From NCBI GenBank assembly GCA_030683995.1, contig JAUXPH010000040.1, positions 248,001-312,000 on the forward strand: a stretch of DNA of 64,000 bases, read 5' to 3'. Origin of the DNA: Lutibacter sp. (GTDB lineage: Bacteria; Bacteroidota; Bacteroidia; Flavobacteriales; Flavobacteriaceae). This document shows positions 1 to 7,931 of this stretch, piece after piece. How positions within the stretch are numbered: position 1 is the stretch's first letter; each line of letters starts with the position of its first letter. A model generated the notes under the pieces. That model did not search any database and was not told the DNA's origin. It saw only the letters and a program-made list of their open reading frames with translations. The translations under genes were made by a program, and so were the position numbers.

Positions 1-1122
1 ACATTCTCCCGGCCAAACTTTTCCTTTCATATAAGGACCATCGGCACGTTTACAAAAATAATCTTTGTCAAGTCCTTCCTTAAAAACGCTGTAATCATTG
101 TCTATTTTAATTCCAGGATCTATAATAGCTACAGTTTTAAAACCGATATCAGCCAATTCCTTCACCATTCGTCTGGGATTTGGAAAATATTCTTTATTCC
201 AGGTAAAACACCTAAAACCCTCCATATAATCGATGTCTAAATAAATAGCATCACAAGGAATTCTAAGTTCTCTAAATTTATTGGTGATTTCTTTTACGTT
301 AGATTCCGGATAATAACTCCATTTGCATTGGTGGTATCCCAAGGCCCAAAGCGGCGGCAATTCGTGCGGTTTTCCGGTTAAATCAGTATAATTGGAAACC
401 ACTTCACCCATTTCAGGGCCATAAATAAAATAATAATTCATTTCGCCACCCTGCGCCCAAAAACTGGTGACATTTCTGCGTTCCTGACAAAAATCAAAAT
501 AGGAGCGAAAAGTATTGTCGAAAAATATGCCGTAAGCTTTTCCGTGATGCAATCCTGTGTAAAATGGAATTGCTTTATAAATTGGATCAGTATCTTTGTC
601 GAATGCATAAGAATCGGTCACCCAATTCTCAAATCGTTTGCTTTTTAAATTTAAGGCAACCGGTTTATCTCCCAATCCGTAATAACTTTCTTTTTCTTGT
701 GAATTTTTGGACATTTTTACAATATTGCCTCCAAATTCGTAACTTTCTTCCCAATGAAAACCAAGTTCATCTTCAGAAATAAGTGTATTGTCTTTTGCAT
801 CAAAAATAGATTTTCTCATATCTTCTTTTGATATATGGCAAATTAACTTTGAAGTGGTAATGATATAATTGATTTCGTCTTCGGTTACTTCAAGATGGTT
901 AAATCCCCTGCTCGCATAACGTGTTATGGCATAAGAAAAATCATTTTCAAATATTGAAGTTGTGGTATAACGAAAACGCAACACACTGTCTCTCTGTACA
1001 GTAAGCTGTAACACTACATTATTTTCACTCCTAAAATAGAGCGTGTCAACATCTTTTTTATAGGAAATTATTTTTGAAGGAAATTGATTTCCTTTTAATT
1101 CAAGTTCGGTGTTTATAATCAT
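1..1122 (-). CDS. Glycoside hydrolase family 31 alpha-glucosidase, N-terminal part (cut by window edge)
   Basis: This is the first 374 codons of a GH31 enzyme, a retaining alpha-glucosidase/alpha-xylosidase-type hydrolase; the catalytic Asp region lies outside the window. Seen: a beta-rich N-terminal domain, then the start of the barrel with PPLWALGYHQCKWSYYPES near residues 255-275, IYLDIDYMEG near 292-302, and a last visible segment VWPGEC. These are the usual GH31 landmarks in the usual order. No signal peptide is visible (start MIINTELELKGNQ), so it is probably cytoplasmic and acts on imported oligosaccharides or glycogen-derived sugars. A promoter-like TACGTTTG lies about 25 bp upstream of the start on the same strand. 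The precise substrate cannot be read from this part. Confidence 0.93.
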   Translation of the reverse strand, partial: MIINTELELKGNQFPSKIISYKKDVDTLYFRSENNVVLQLTVQRDSVLRFRYTTTSIFENDFSYAITRYASRGFNHLEVTEDEINYIITTSKLICHISKEDMRKSIFDAKDNTLISEDELGFHWEESYEFGGNIVKMSKNSQEKESYYGLGDKPVALNLKSKRFENWVTDSYAFDKDTDPIYKAIPFYTGLHHGKAYGIFFDNTFRSYFDFCQERRNVTSFWAQGGEMNYYFIYGPEMGEVVSNYTDLTGKPHELPPLWALGYHQCKWSYYPESNVKEITNKFRELRIPCDAIYLDIDYMEGFRCFTWNKEYFPNPRRMVKELADIGFKTVAIIDPGIKIDNDYSVFKEGLDKDYFCKRADGPYMKGKVWPGEC

Positions 1123-1475
1123 AAATTTTTTATTTGAACAAAATGCAAACGTACTAAAATAAATAATTTAAAAATCGTTATTTTCTTATTAATACAAGAC
1201 AAAAATCATATTTCATTGAAATTCAACAAAATAAAATGTCTAAAATTCGTATAAAAATATAGCATAAATCACGGTTTTATAACAATAATTTTAATGAGAA
1301 TTCCAGCCGGCAACTGTATTAAAATATTTTCCGATTTACTTGCCAAGATTCTTTTAACAGAATTTAAGTCATTTTAAAACATTCTTTTTTTTCAGGTAAA
1401 TCACTAAATCCTTCAAATTATTTAATTTTTTTCATACTTTGGTATTACAAAATTAAATCGAAAAAAAGATTCATT
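1123..1475. other. Intergenic region between divergent GH31 and CD225 genes
   Basis: AT-rich divergent spacer. It holds the GH31 -7 element near its left end and, near its right end, TACTTTG about 35 bp before the next gene, which is one base short of the -7 consensus. I see no ORF, hairpin or repeat in the middle. Confidence 0.6.
1147..1154 (-). promoter_or_regulatory. -7 promoter element for the GH31 gene
   Basis: On the minus strand this reads TACGTTTG, matching the Bacteroidetes -7 consensus TAnnTTTG, 24 bp before the GH31 start codon. No convincing TTTG -33 element is seen at the expected distance, so this is a partial match. Confidence 0.4.
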
Positions 1476-1742
1476 ATGAACCAACATCCACCAAAAAATT
1501 ACTTGATAGAATCCATTTTAGTGACCATATTTTGCTGTCTGCCTTTCGGAATTGTGGGAATTATAAATGCCGCGCAAGTAAATTCTAAATATGATTTGGG
1601 AGATTATGAAGGTGCTCTTAAAGCTTCCAAAGAAGCGCAGAAGTGGATGACTTGGGGAATTATATCGAGTCTTATTATAGGCTTTTTTTATCTTATTTTT
1701 ATTTTTGCCATAGGCGGTTTGGCAATGATGAGCGATTTTTAA
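1476..1742 (+). CDS. CD225/dispanin family small membrane protein
   Basis: An 88-residue protein with two hydrophobic helices (about residues 10-32 and 58-83) separated by a short loop containing NAAQVNSKYDLGDYEGALKAS. This helix-loop-helix layout and the loop motif (AxxVxxxxxxGDxxGAxxxSxxAxxW) are the CD225/dispanin signature, the family of interferon-induced transmembrane proteins. Bacterial members have no established role. It is followed after 6 bp by a DUF2752 gene, a pairing that suggests co-transcription. The function is unknown beyond membrane location. Confidence 0.85.
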   Translation: MNQHPPKNYLIESILVTIFCCLPFGIVGIINAAQVNSKYDLGDYEGALKASKEAQKWMTWGIISSLIIGFFYLIFIFAIGGLAMMSDF

Positions 1743-1748
1743 AAAAAT

Positions 1749-2150
1749 ATGCAAAAGAAAATTACATGGTTCGCCATTATTTTTGGTACTTTAAGTTTGG
1801 CTGTATTTTATTTTTTCATCAATCCGAACGATGTCAATTTTCTTCCTGAATGTCCCTTGTACTTCACCACAGGTTTTTATTGTCCGGGTTGCGGAAGCCA
1901 GCGCGCCACCCACCAACTTTTGAATTTCAATATTTTTGGCGTTTTGCAGCAAAATGTACTGTTTCTTATAAGTTTACTTATTTTAGGATATCATATCACT
2001 TTGACAGGAATTAATGCATTTTTCAAAAAGAACTTTTATAATTATATGTATCATCCTAAAACACCTTTGGTAATTTTGGCAGTAATTGTAGTTTTTTGGA
2101 TCCTTCGCAATATTCCTTATTACCCGTTTAATTTGTTGGCGCCAAACTAA
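1749..2150 (+). CDS. DUF2752 domain membrane protein
   Basis: A 133-residue protein with three or so hydrophobic helices and the DUF2752 hallmark CPLYFTTGFYCPGCGSQRA (residues about 35-53), in which Cys and the PxCG(S/G)xR motif are conserved. The two close Cys residues (YCPGC) could be redox active or bind metal, but no function is established for the family. It sits 6 bp after the CD225 gene in the same direction and is followed by a strong hairpin with U-tracts on both strands, so the two genes probably form a complete small operon. Confidence 0.87.
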   Translation: MQKKITWFAIIFGTLSLAVFYFFINPNDVNFLPECPLYFTTGFYCPGCGSQRATHQLLNFNIFGVLQQNVLFLISLLILGYHITLTGINAFFKKNFYNYMYHPKTPLVILAVIVVFWILRNIPYYPFNLLAPN

Positions 2151-2177
2151 AAAAGCACCCAAATGGATGCTTTTTTT
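2149..2177. terminator. Bidirectional intrinsic terminator
   Basis: The hairpin AAAAAGCA-CCC...GGA-TGCTTTTTTT lies between the convergent DUF2752 gene and folE, with A/T tracts on both sides so that it can end transcription in both directions. Confidence 0.75.
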
Positions 2178-2197
2178 GTTGATTGAAATTATTATAT

Positions 2198-2893
2198 TTA
2201 TTTTATGCCCTCAAAATCTGTGTCCATTTTTATATAATCCAAAAACTCTCTGCGAACGTTTTCATCTTTAAATTTACCGCCGAATTCTGAAGTTACGGTG
2301 CTGCTTTCAATATCGCGCACACCACGCGAATTTACGCACAAATGTTTGGCGTCAATTACACAAGCCACATCATCCGTGCCCAAAGCTTCCTGCAACGATT
2401 GCACCACTTGCATGGTTAAACGTTCCTGAACTTGAGGTCGTTTTGCGAAATAATCCACAATGCGATTCATTTTAGACAATCCGATGACATTTCCGTTTGA
2501 AATGTAAGCAACGTGCGCCCTGCCAACAATTGGCAATAAGTGATGTTCACAGGTGGAATAAACAACAATGTTTTTTTCCACCAGCATTTCGCCATACTTG
2601 TAATTATTGTCGAAGGTGGATAATTTTGGTTTATTGGCCGGATTTAATCCGCCAAAAAGTTCATTCACAAATGATTTTGCAACTCTTTTTGGGGTTCCTT
2701 TTAAACTGTCATCATTTAAATCCATTCCCAAAGTAATCAAAATATCTTTCACGCTTTCTTGAATTCGCGCTATTTTCTCGTGGTCTGAAATATCAAAAGC
2801 ATCAGCTCTCAAAGGCGTTTTAGCAGAGGATCCTACGTGATCATCTCCCATTTCATCTATTCTGTTTGTCATTATGTTTTTACCTTCAAACAT
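2198..2893 (-). CDS. folE: GTP cyclohydrolase I
   Basis: FolE converts GTP to 7,8-dihydroneopterin triphosphate, the first step of folate (and queuosine/pterin) synthesis, in the cytoplasm. The 231-residue protein has the zinc ligands Cys115 and His118 in STCEHHLLP, the active-site stretch VGRAHVAYIS, the KMNRIVDYFAKRPQVQERL block, and Cys186 in KHLCVNSRGVRD. The length is typical for the FolE1 type. An alternative start at Met8 (MTNRIDEMG) is possible, because the first seven codons look unlike conserved sequence. It is transcribed after hisS in the same direction order but has its own -7 element. Confidence 0.97.
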   Translation of the reverse strand: MFEGKNIMTNRIDEMGDDHVGSSAKTPLRADAFDISDHEKIARIQESVKDILITLGMDLNDDSLKGTPKRVAKSFVNELFGGLNPANKPKLSTFDNNYKYGEMLVEKNIVVYSTCEHHLLPIVGRAHVAYISNGNVIGLSKMNRIVDYFAKRPQVQERLTMQVVQSLQEALGTDDVACVIDAKHLCVNSRGVRDIESSTVTSEFGGKFKDENVRREFLDYIKMDTDFEGIK

Positions 2894-2910
2894 TTTTAGT
2901 CATTAAACGG

Positions 2911-2918
2911 CAAATTTA
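2911..2918 (-). promoter_or_regulatory. -7 promoter element for folE
   Basis: Minus strand TAAATTTG, a match to TAnnTTTG, lies 18 bp before the folE ATG in the short folE-hisS spacer. The -33 region would fall inside hisS and is not obvious. Confidence 0.45.
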
Positions 2919-2927
2919 CAACTTATT

Positions 2928-4304
2928 TTAAAGTAGCGCCGTGATTCTAATTAATTCTTTTAAACCGCAAACTTCCTGTTCGCCGCTTTGCATATTTTTT
3001 AAGGTGTACGTATTGTTTTCAATTTCCGTAGACCCAACCATCACCACAAAAGGAATTTCCATTTTATTGGCATAATTCATTTGCTTTTTCAACTTTGCTT
3101 TGTCGGGATACAATTCCGATTTAATATTGTTTCTCCTTAATTCTACCAATGCTTTCATACAAAAAGCAGCTTCTGCATCACCAAAATTTATAAACAGCAC
3201 TTTTGGTTTTGGCAACTCAAGATCCGTAAACAAATTTAATTCTTCAAGCACCAAATAAATACGGTCCAAACCAAACGAAATACCAACGCCGCTCATATCA
3301 TTTAAACCGAAAATTCCGGTTAAATCATCATACCTTCCGCCACCGCCAATAGATCCCATATTTACGCCTTCCGGAGCGGAAACTTCATAAATGGCACCAG
3401 TATAATAATTCAAACCGCGCGCCAAGGTAACGTCAATCAAAAGTTTGGCCGATTCCAGTCCGAATTTTTCCACATTTTCAATCACAAAACGCAAATCTTC
3501 AACGCCGCTTGTTCCTTCTTTAGATTCGGCCAATAAAGTCTGCAATTGGTTTAATTTTTCCTGATTGCTTCCGTGAAAATTAAATAAAGGTTTTACTTTT
3601 TCAATGGCTTCTACAGAAATGCCTTTTTCCAACATTTCTTTGGCAACACCATCGGCACCAATCTTGTCCAATTTATCAAGCGCCACCGTAAAATCGATTA
3701 ATTTATCAGCCGCTCCAATAATTTCGGCGATACCCGCCAATATTTTACGATTGTTCAATTTGATAATGGTTCCCGGTAAGTTTAATTTACTGAAAACGGC
3801 ATCATACAATTGCACAAATTCAATTTCCTGCCACAAACTTTTGCTTCCAACCACATCGGCATCACATTGGTAAAATTCTCTAAAACGTCCTTTTTGCGGA
3901 CGATCGGCGCGCCAAACAGGTTGCATTTGGTAGCGTTTGAATGGAAATTCTATCTCATTTTGATGCTGTACCACATAACGGGCAAAAGGCACCGTTAAGT
4001 CGTAACGCAATGCTTTTTCTGAAATTTTTGAGGTCACTTTTAAACTGTCTTTGGCTTGAAGCAATGTATCATCAACCTTGCTTAAATAATCTCCCGAATT
4101 CAGTATTTTAAAAATCAAGCGGTCCCCTTCTTCCCCATATTTCCCCATCAAGGTTTCCGAATTTTCAAAACTTGGCGTTTCAATAGGCTGAAATCCGTAG
4201 GTTTCAAAAACTTGTTTAATAGTCGAAAAAATATAGTTTCTTTTTGCCACTTCGGAAGGCGAAAAATCGCGGGTTCCTTTTGGTATGCTTGGTTTTTGTG
4301 CCAT
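2928..4304 (-). CDS. hisS: Histidyl-tRNA synthetase
   Basis: Class II aminoacyl-tRNA synthetase that charges tRNA-His. Visible family features: N-terminal PKGTRDFSP, motif 2 RYQMQPVWRADRPQKGRFRE (residues about 124-143), the histidine-binding loop LARGLNYYTGAIYEV, GGGGRYDDL, and motif 3 GVGISFGLDRIYL near residue 345, followed by an anticodon-binding domain. At 458 residues it is slightly longer than the E. coli enzyme, as usual for Bacteroidetes. The sequence GDRLIFKILNSGDY is also typical. It lies alone between a membrane-protein gene and folE, and is unlinked to the his operon 45 kb away. Confidence 0.97.
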   Translation of the reverse strand: MAQKPSIPKGTRDFSPSEVAKRNYIFSTIKQVFETYGFQPIETPSFENSETLMGKYGEEGDRLIFKILNSGDYLSKVDDTLLQAKDSLKVTSKISEKALRYDLTVPFARYVVQHQNEIEFPFKRYQMQPVWRADRPQKGRFREFYQCDADVVGSKSLWQEIEFVQLYDAVFSKLNLPGTIIKLNNRKILAGIAEIIGAADKLIDFTVALDKLDKIGADGVAKEMLEKGISVEAIEKVKPLFNFHGSNQEKLNQLQTLLAESKEGTSGVEDLRFVIENVEKFGLESAKLLIDVTLARGLNYYTGAIYEVSAPEGVNMGSIGGGGRYDDLTGIFGLNDMSGVGISFGLDRIYLVLEELNLFTDLELPKPKVLFINFGDAEAAFCMKALVELRRNNIKSELYPDKAKLKKQMNYANKMEIPFVVMVGSTEIENNTYTLKNMQSGEQEVCGLKELIRITALL

Positions 4305-4347
4305 CTTTAAAAATTGGTTTGCAAATATCTAAAAATTAAAAAACAAT

Positions 4348-4824
4348 TTAAAGGTTTTCCAACATTGATTTTTCTTTTGCCGACAAAGGAACTTCATTGG
4401 CGAATTTATATTTGGTGGGATAAACCACAAGAATCATCAGCATTAATATGCCAACCAAAATAAAGTAAAAACTGTTGTTGGATTCCATCACAAAAATAAT
4501 GCACATTAACGCAGGAAATTCTAACATAGCAACCCTAAAAATATGTGCCGTACTGTATTTGGCGGCTTTTTGCGATAAATTGGCATCTGCCGGAATTTGC
4601 TTTAAAAGCTTGTTATACAAATATTTACTGGATAAATTTCCCACAAAAGAAATCAAGATTGCCATATATAAAAACATTTTATCTTCTTCATAAGAAAAAA
4701 ACAGTTGTTCTCCGGCATTTAAAGCCACGTATGCTCCAAAAACCACAATAATAAACAATAAGGAGAAGTGGATTAATTGCAACGATTTCATAAAATCTTT
4801 TGGTTGTCGGTTGGTATAGCTCAT
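4348..4824 (-). CDS. Conserved hypothetical four-helix membrane protein
   Basis: A 158-residue protein with four hydrophobic segments (about residues 14-34, 50-64, 94-112 and 116-134) and a short cytoplasmic C-terminal tail (VPLSAKEKSMLENL). I do not recognise a named family; similar small four-helix proteins next to kdsB or hisS are common in Flavobacteria, but this is a general impression and not a search result. Its start codon abuts the heptanucleotide repeat array that separates it from kdsB. Function unknown. Confidence 0.7.
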   Translation of the reverse strand: MSYTNRQPKDFMKSLQLIHFSLLFIIVVFGAYVALNAGEQLFFSYEEDKMFLYMAILISFVGNLSSKYLYNKLLKQIPADANLSQKAAKYSTAHIFRVAMLEFPALMCIIFVMESNNSFYFILVGILMLMILVVYPTKYKFANEVPLSAKEKSMLENL

Positions 4825-4826
4825 TG

Positions 4827-4980
4827 GTTAGATGTTATTTGTTAAATGTTAAATGTTATAGGTTATAGGTTATAGGTTATAGGTTAAATGTTATAGGTTA
4901 TAGGTTATTGGTTATTGGTTATTGGTTATTGGTTTTTGGTTATTTGTTAGATGTTATTTGTTAAACGTTATTTGTTAATA
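4827..4980. repeat. Heptanucleotide tandem array, 22 units of GTTANNN
   Basis: Twenty-two consecutive 7-bp units, nearly all beginning GTTA on the plus strand (one GTTTTTG), run in perfect register without a single indel. The common units are GTTATAG, GTTATTG, GTTAAAT and GTTATTT. The array fills the spacer between kdsB and the next gene, begins 3 bp from that gene's start, and extends into the end of kdsB, encoding its last residues and stop codon. Confidence 0.92.
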
Positions 4981-5705
4981 TTTATAAAGATTGCCTTTGC
5001 TTTTTCCAAATCTTCGGGTGTGTCGATGCCAATGGCAATTTGATCGGTTTCTACCATTTTCACTTTTAATCCGTTGGCCAAAAAACGAAGGTTTTCTAAT
5101 TTTTCCGCAGCTTCCAGCCTATTCATTGGCAATTTGGTGAATTTTAGTAAAGCATCTTTTCTGAAGGCATAAATACCGATATGTTTATAATAATCGGCAA
5201 AAGATTCATCCCTTGGATACGGAATTGCCGAACGAGAAAAATACATCGCGAAATTTTGCTCATCAGTCACCACTTTTACATTGTTCGGATTGTTAATTTC
5301 AGCTTTGTCATCCATTTTTATCATTAAGGAAGCGATGTCAATTTCCTTTTTTTGATCCGTTTTAAAAACTTCCAGCAACATTGAAAGTGATTCTCTTTGC
5401 GTAAAAGGTTCATCACCCTGAACGTTTACAACAATGTCAACCTCCATATTTTCAATGGCTTCCGCAATTCTGTCACTCCCCGATTCGTGCTCCTTTTTAC
5501 TTTTTATGGCTTTCCCTCCGGTGAAAATAATTTCATCAAAAATAACATCACTGTCCGTCACCACATAAACTTCATCAAACAAATTGGCATTTTTTGTTGC
5601 TTCATAAGTTCTTAAAATAACCGTTTTCCCTGCCAAATCTTTCATTAATTTTCCAGGAAATCGGCTTGCCTCAAAGCGTGCGGGAATCATTGCGATAATT
5701 TTCAT
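4968..5705 (-). CDS. kdsB: 3-deoxy-manno-octulosonate cytidylyltransferase (CMP-Kdo synthetase)
   Basis: KdsB activates Kdo with CTP to give CMP-Kdo for lipid A core assembly. Seen: N-terminal [20 protein letters not shown] (sugar nucleotidyltransferase signature), [26 protein letters not shown] (metal/CTP-binding), and [13 protein letters not shown], all as in KdsB. The length of 245 residues is standard. The last codons (INK and stop) lie inside the 7-bp repeat array, so the C-terminus has probably been set by the repeat. The ATG overlaps the stop of the upstream BrkB gene by 4 bp, indicating translational coupling. Confidence 0.96.
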   Translation of the reverse strand: MKIIAMIPARFEASRFPGKLMKDLAGKTVILRTYEATKNANLFDEVYVVTDSDVIFDEIIFTGGKAIKSKKEHESGSDRIAEAIENMEVDIVVNVQGDEPFTQRESLSMLLEVFKTDQKKEIDIASLMIKMDDKAEINNPNNVKVVTDEQNFAMYFSRSAIPYPRDESFADYYKHIGIYAFRKDALLKFTKLPMNRLEAAEKLENLRFLANGLKVKMVETDQIAIGIDTPEDLEKAKAIFININK

Positions 5706-6727
5706 TTTTTTAGCTCTTTTTCTTTTGATTCCTTTAAATCTTTCAGTTCTCGTTCTTTTTCTAATAATTCCTCCTCTTTCACTGCTATTTCTTTCAATTC
5801 CAAATCCTTTAAATAATTTCTTTTAAGTCTGTTGATGCTCGCATTTAGTTCAAATCCCAACAACAAGATGATGGAATTTAACCAAACAAAAACCATTAAC
5901 ACCAACAAAGTACCAATGGAGCCGTAAAGTTGGTTGTAGGTGGCGAATTTCAACACATAAATGGCAAATAATTTAAACATTAATAAGGTTAAAACAGTTG
6001 TTAAAACTGAACCTGGCGTAAAAAAAGTGCTTTGTTTTACCTCTTTCGCTCCATATTTATACAAAACAGAAACTGAAAAAAATATCAATGCCACCAATAA
6101 AAAGAACCTTCCTTTTTCAATCCAAAACACTTCATCTTCCAGCCATCCTCGTGCTTTTAAATCGTTTATGCCTATTTCAAAATAAACTGTCACCGCAACC
6201 ACCACAAATAAAATAACCGTCAATACGATTGCCATAAGCATAGAAACAAAATATTGGCGCAGAATACTTCGCATTTCAACCACATGATAAGAATATTCAA
6301 ATCCGGCAAAAATGGAACTTACCCCGTTTGCCATTAAAAAAATGGAGGCTAAAAATCCGAAAGAAAGCAATCCGCCGTATTTATTAATTACAATATCGCG
6401 GATGACTTCCTGAAAAGAGCTGGCTGTGTTTGGAGGCAACAAGCTTTCAATCATAAACAAAAAATCTAGCTGAAATCCTTCAATCGGCACATATGGAATG
6501 AGCGTAAGTATAAAAAGTAAAAATGGAAACAAAGCCATAAAAAAGCTGAATGCAATACCGCCGGCGCGAGATGTTAGCGCACCTTTAATGATCCCAAGAA
6601 AATATATTTTTAGCACTTCATAAAGTGACATACCCATTAAACCTGGAATTTTTACATTTTTCCCCAGCCTAATAATCCATTCCAGTTTCTTGATTTTATT
6701 TATGATTGCTACGGTGTGTTTCCTCAT
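5702..6727 (-). CDS. YihY/BrkB family inner-membrane protein
   Basis: A 341-residue protein with about six membrane helices and the family landmarks [23 protein letters not shown] (cut here to the first part: residues about 52-74), [42 protein letters not shown] and LGFELNA. The family was once mistaken for ribonuclease BN; its true role (possibly transport or membrane homeostasis) is not settled. The C-terminal 35 residues are a highly charged Lys/Glu coiled tail, longer than in most members. It overlaps kdsB by 4 bp. Confidence 0.9.
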   Translation of the reverse strand: MRKHTVAIINKIKKLEWIIRLGKNVKIPGLMGMSLYEVLKIYFLGIIKGALTSRAGGIAFSFFMALFPFLLFILTLIPYVPIEGFQLDFLFMIESLLPPNTASSFQEVIRDIVINKYGGLLSFGFLASIFLMANGVSSIFAGFEYSYHVVEMRSILRQYFVSMLMAIVLTVILFVVVAVTVYFEIGINDLKARGWLEDEVFWIEKGRFFLLVALIFFSVSVLYKYGAKEVKQSTFFTPGSVLTTVLTLLMFKLFAIYVLKFATYNQLYGSIGTLLVLMVFVWLNSIILLLGFELNASINRLKRNYLKDLELKEIAVKEEELLEKERELKDLKESKEKELKK

Positions 6728-6760
6728 TTATTTTTTAAATAGATTCAAACTTTGATTGGT

Positions 6761-6842
6761 ATTTTTTGATTTACGCTCTTCGGCTGTGCTTAGTGTGACG
6801 ATTTTTTTGATTTACGCTCTTCGACTGTGCTCAGGGTGACGA
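6761..6842. repeat. Two tandem ~40-bp copies of a CTGTGCTCAGGGTGACG-type repeat
   Basis: Two direct copies, each reading roughly TTTTTTGATTTACGCTCTTC followed by G(G/A)CTGTGCT(T/C)AG(T/G)GTGACGA, lie back to back with about 4 mismatches. The GCTCAGGGTGACG part resembles dispersed repeats seen widely in Bacteroidetes genomes; a relative occurs in the hisC-hisD spacer. Confidence 0.75.
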
Positions 6843-6866
6843 ATTTTTTGATTAATTCGTGATTTT

Positions 6867-6894
6867 TTAACATTTAACATATAACATTTAACAT
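6867..6894. repeat. Heptanucleotide array 3' of nadC (4 units, TTAACAT type)
   Basis: Four 7-bp units (TTAACAT, TTAACAT, ATAACAT, TTAACAT) end 11 bp from the nadC stop codon. This is the same 7-bp family as the kdsB array, in reverse-complement form. Confidence 0.8.
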
Positions 6895-6905
6895 TTTACT
6901 GATAA

Positions 6906-7763
6906 TTAAACCGCTTTCAAACTCAAATCCATATTGTAAACAGAATGTGTTAAAGCGCCTGAAGAAACATAATCTACGCCGCATTCGGCATATTTCCTGA
7001 CGGATTCCAAATTTATGCCGCCGGATGATTCGGTTTGGCATTTATTTCTAATTAACTGAACTGCTTTTTTGGTTTCTTCAAAATCAAAATTATCGATCAA
7101 TATTCTGTGAATGCCTTCGTGTTCCAATATTTCCTTAATTTCTTCAATGCTTCTGGCTTCAACAATAATTTTTAAATCTAAGCTATTTTCTTTTAAGTAG
7201 CTTTTTGTCTTTTCAATGGCTTTTGAAACGCCTCCGGCAAAATCGATATGATTGTCTTTCAACATAATCATATCATACAATGCAAATCGGTGATTTTCGC
7301 CACCGCCAATTTTAACCGCCCATTTTTCTATGGCCCTGATGCCCGGCGTGGTTTTACGGGTATCCAAAATTTTGGTTTTTGTGCCTTCCAGCAATTTGGC
7401 AAATTCCTTTGTTTTTGTGGCAATGGCGCTCATTCGCTGCATCACGTTTAACACCAATCGCTCCGATTTTAAAATAGATTGTGAGCTTCCTTCCACATAA
7501 AATACCACATCGCCATATTTTACGGTTTCTCCGTCGTTAATCAATGTTTCCACTTTTAACGCCGAATCCACATAACTAAAAATTCTTTTAGCCATTTCTA
7601 CGCCTGCAATAATTCCGGCTTCTTTAACCAATAATTTTGCTTTTCCTTTCGCTTCTTTTGGAATACACGCCAAAGAGCTGTGATCACCGTCACCCACATC
7701 TTCTCTAATAGCATTTGAAATGATTAGTTCAAGTTCTTTTTCAAATTGTTTTTGTGAAATCAT
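6906..7763 (-). CDS. nadC: Nicotinate-nucleotide diphosphorylase (quinolinate phosphoribosyltransferase)
   Basis: NadC makes nicotinate mononucleotide from quinolinate and PRPP in de novo NAD synthesis. Seen: N-terminal EDVGDGDHSS, the RLVLNVMQRMSAIAT helix, the active-site block ILDTRKTTPGIRAIEKWAV with GGGENHR and MIMLKDNHI, and the C-terminal VDYVSSGALTHSV. All are highly conserved NadC motifs, and 285 residues is the family length. A TATTTTTG -7 element lies 21 bp upstream of the start. It is separated from the BrkB gene by the tandem repeat and a heptad array. Confidence 0.97.
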   Translation of the reverse strand: MISQKQFEKELELIISNAIREDVGDGDHSSLACIPKEAKGKAKLLVKEAGIIAGVEMAKRIFSYVDSALKVETLINDGETVKYGDVVFYVEGSSQSILKSERLVLNVMQRMSAIATKTKEFAKLLEGTKTKILDTRKTTPGIRAIEKWAVKIGGGENHRFALYDMIMLKDNHIDFAGGVSKAIEKTKSYLKENSLDLKIIVEARSIEEIKEILEHEGIHRILIDNFDFEETKKAVQLIRNKCQTESSGGINLESVRKYAECGVDYVSSGALTHSVYNMDLSLKAV

Positions 7764-7783
7764 TGGGTTTGTCTATTATCAAA

Positions 7784-7791
7784 CAAAAATA
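7784..7791 (-). promoter_or_regulatory. -7 promoter element for nadC
   Basis: Minus strand TATTTTTG (TAnnTTTG consensus), 20 bp before the nadC ATG. No clear -33 TTTG at the right distance. Confidence 0.4.
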
Positions 7792-7831
7792 ACTTTTTTA
7801 TTTTCAAAAAAATTCATTCTTTAATTCTTTT

Positions 7832-7839
7832 TATATTTA
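7832..7839 (+). promoter_or_regulatory. Probable -7 element for the rlmH leader
   Basis: TATATTTA differs from TAnnTTTG only in its last base and lies 11 bp upstream of the conserved leader element in front of rlmH. Confidence 0.3.
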
Positions 7840-7850
7840 CCGAATTAAAC

Positions 7851-7931
7851 GAGCATTGCAAATTTTGACATACAAAGTAATGAATAATGGCAGGCAGCAA
7901 TCTGTTACCGTTAAAAATAGAATGTAAATAA
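7851..7931 (+). promoter_or_regulatory. Dispersed leader element with short uORF, rlmH copy
   Basis: An ~80-nt element starting GAGCATTGCAAATTTTGA runs up to the rlmH start codon and closely resembles the sequences in front of coaE and the CBS-domain enzyme. It contains a 15-codon ORF at 7880-7927 (MNNGRQQSVTVKNRM) whose stop TAA is 4 nt before the rlmH ATG. A stem (TAATG/CGTTA, then CAG/CTG) can form within it. See the findings for the comparison. Confidence 0.7.

Noticed and set aside
1518-1754. Antisense ORF opposite the CD225 gene
   Set aside because: It fully overlaps the well-supported CD225 protein and shows no motif or codon bias.
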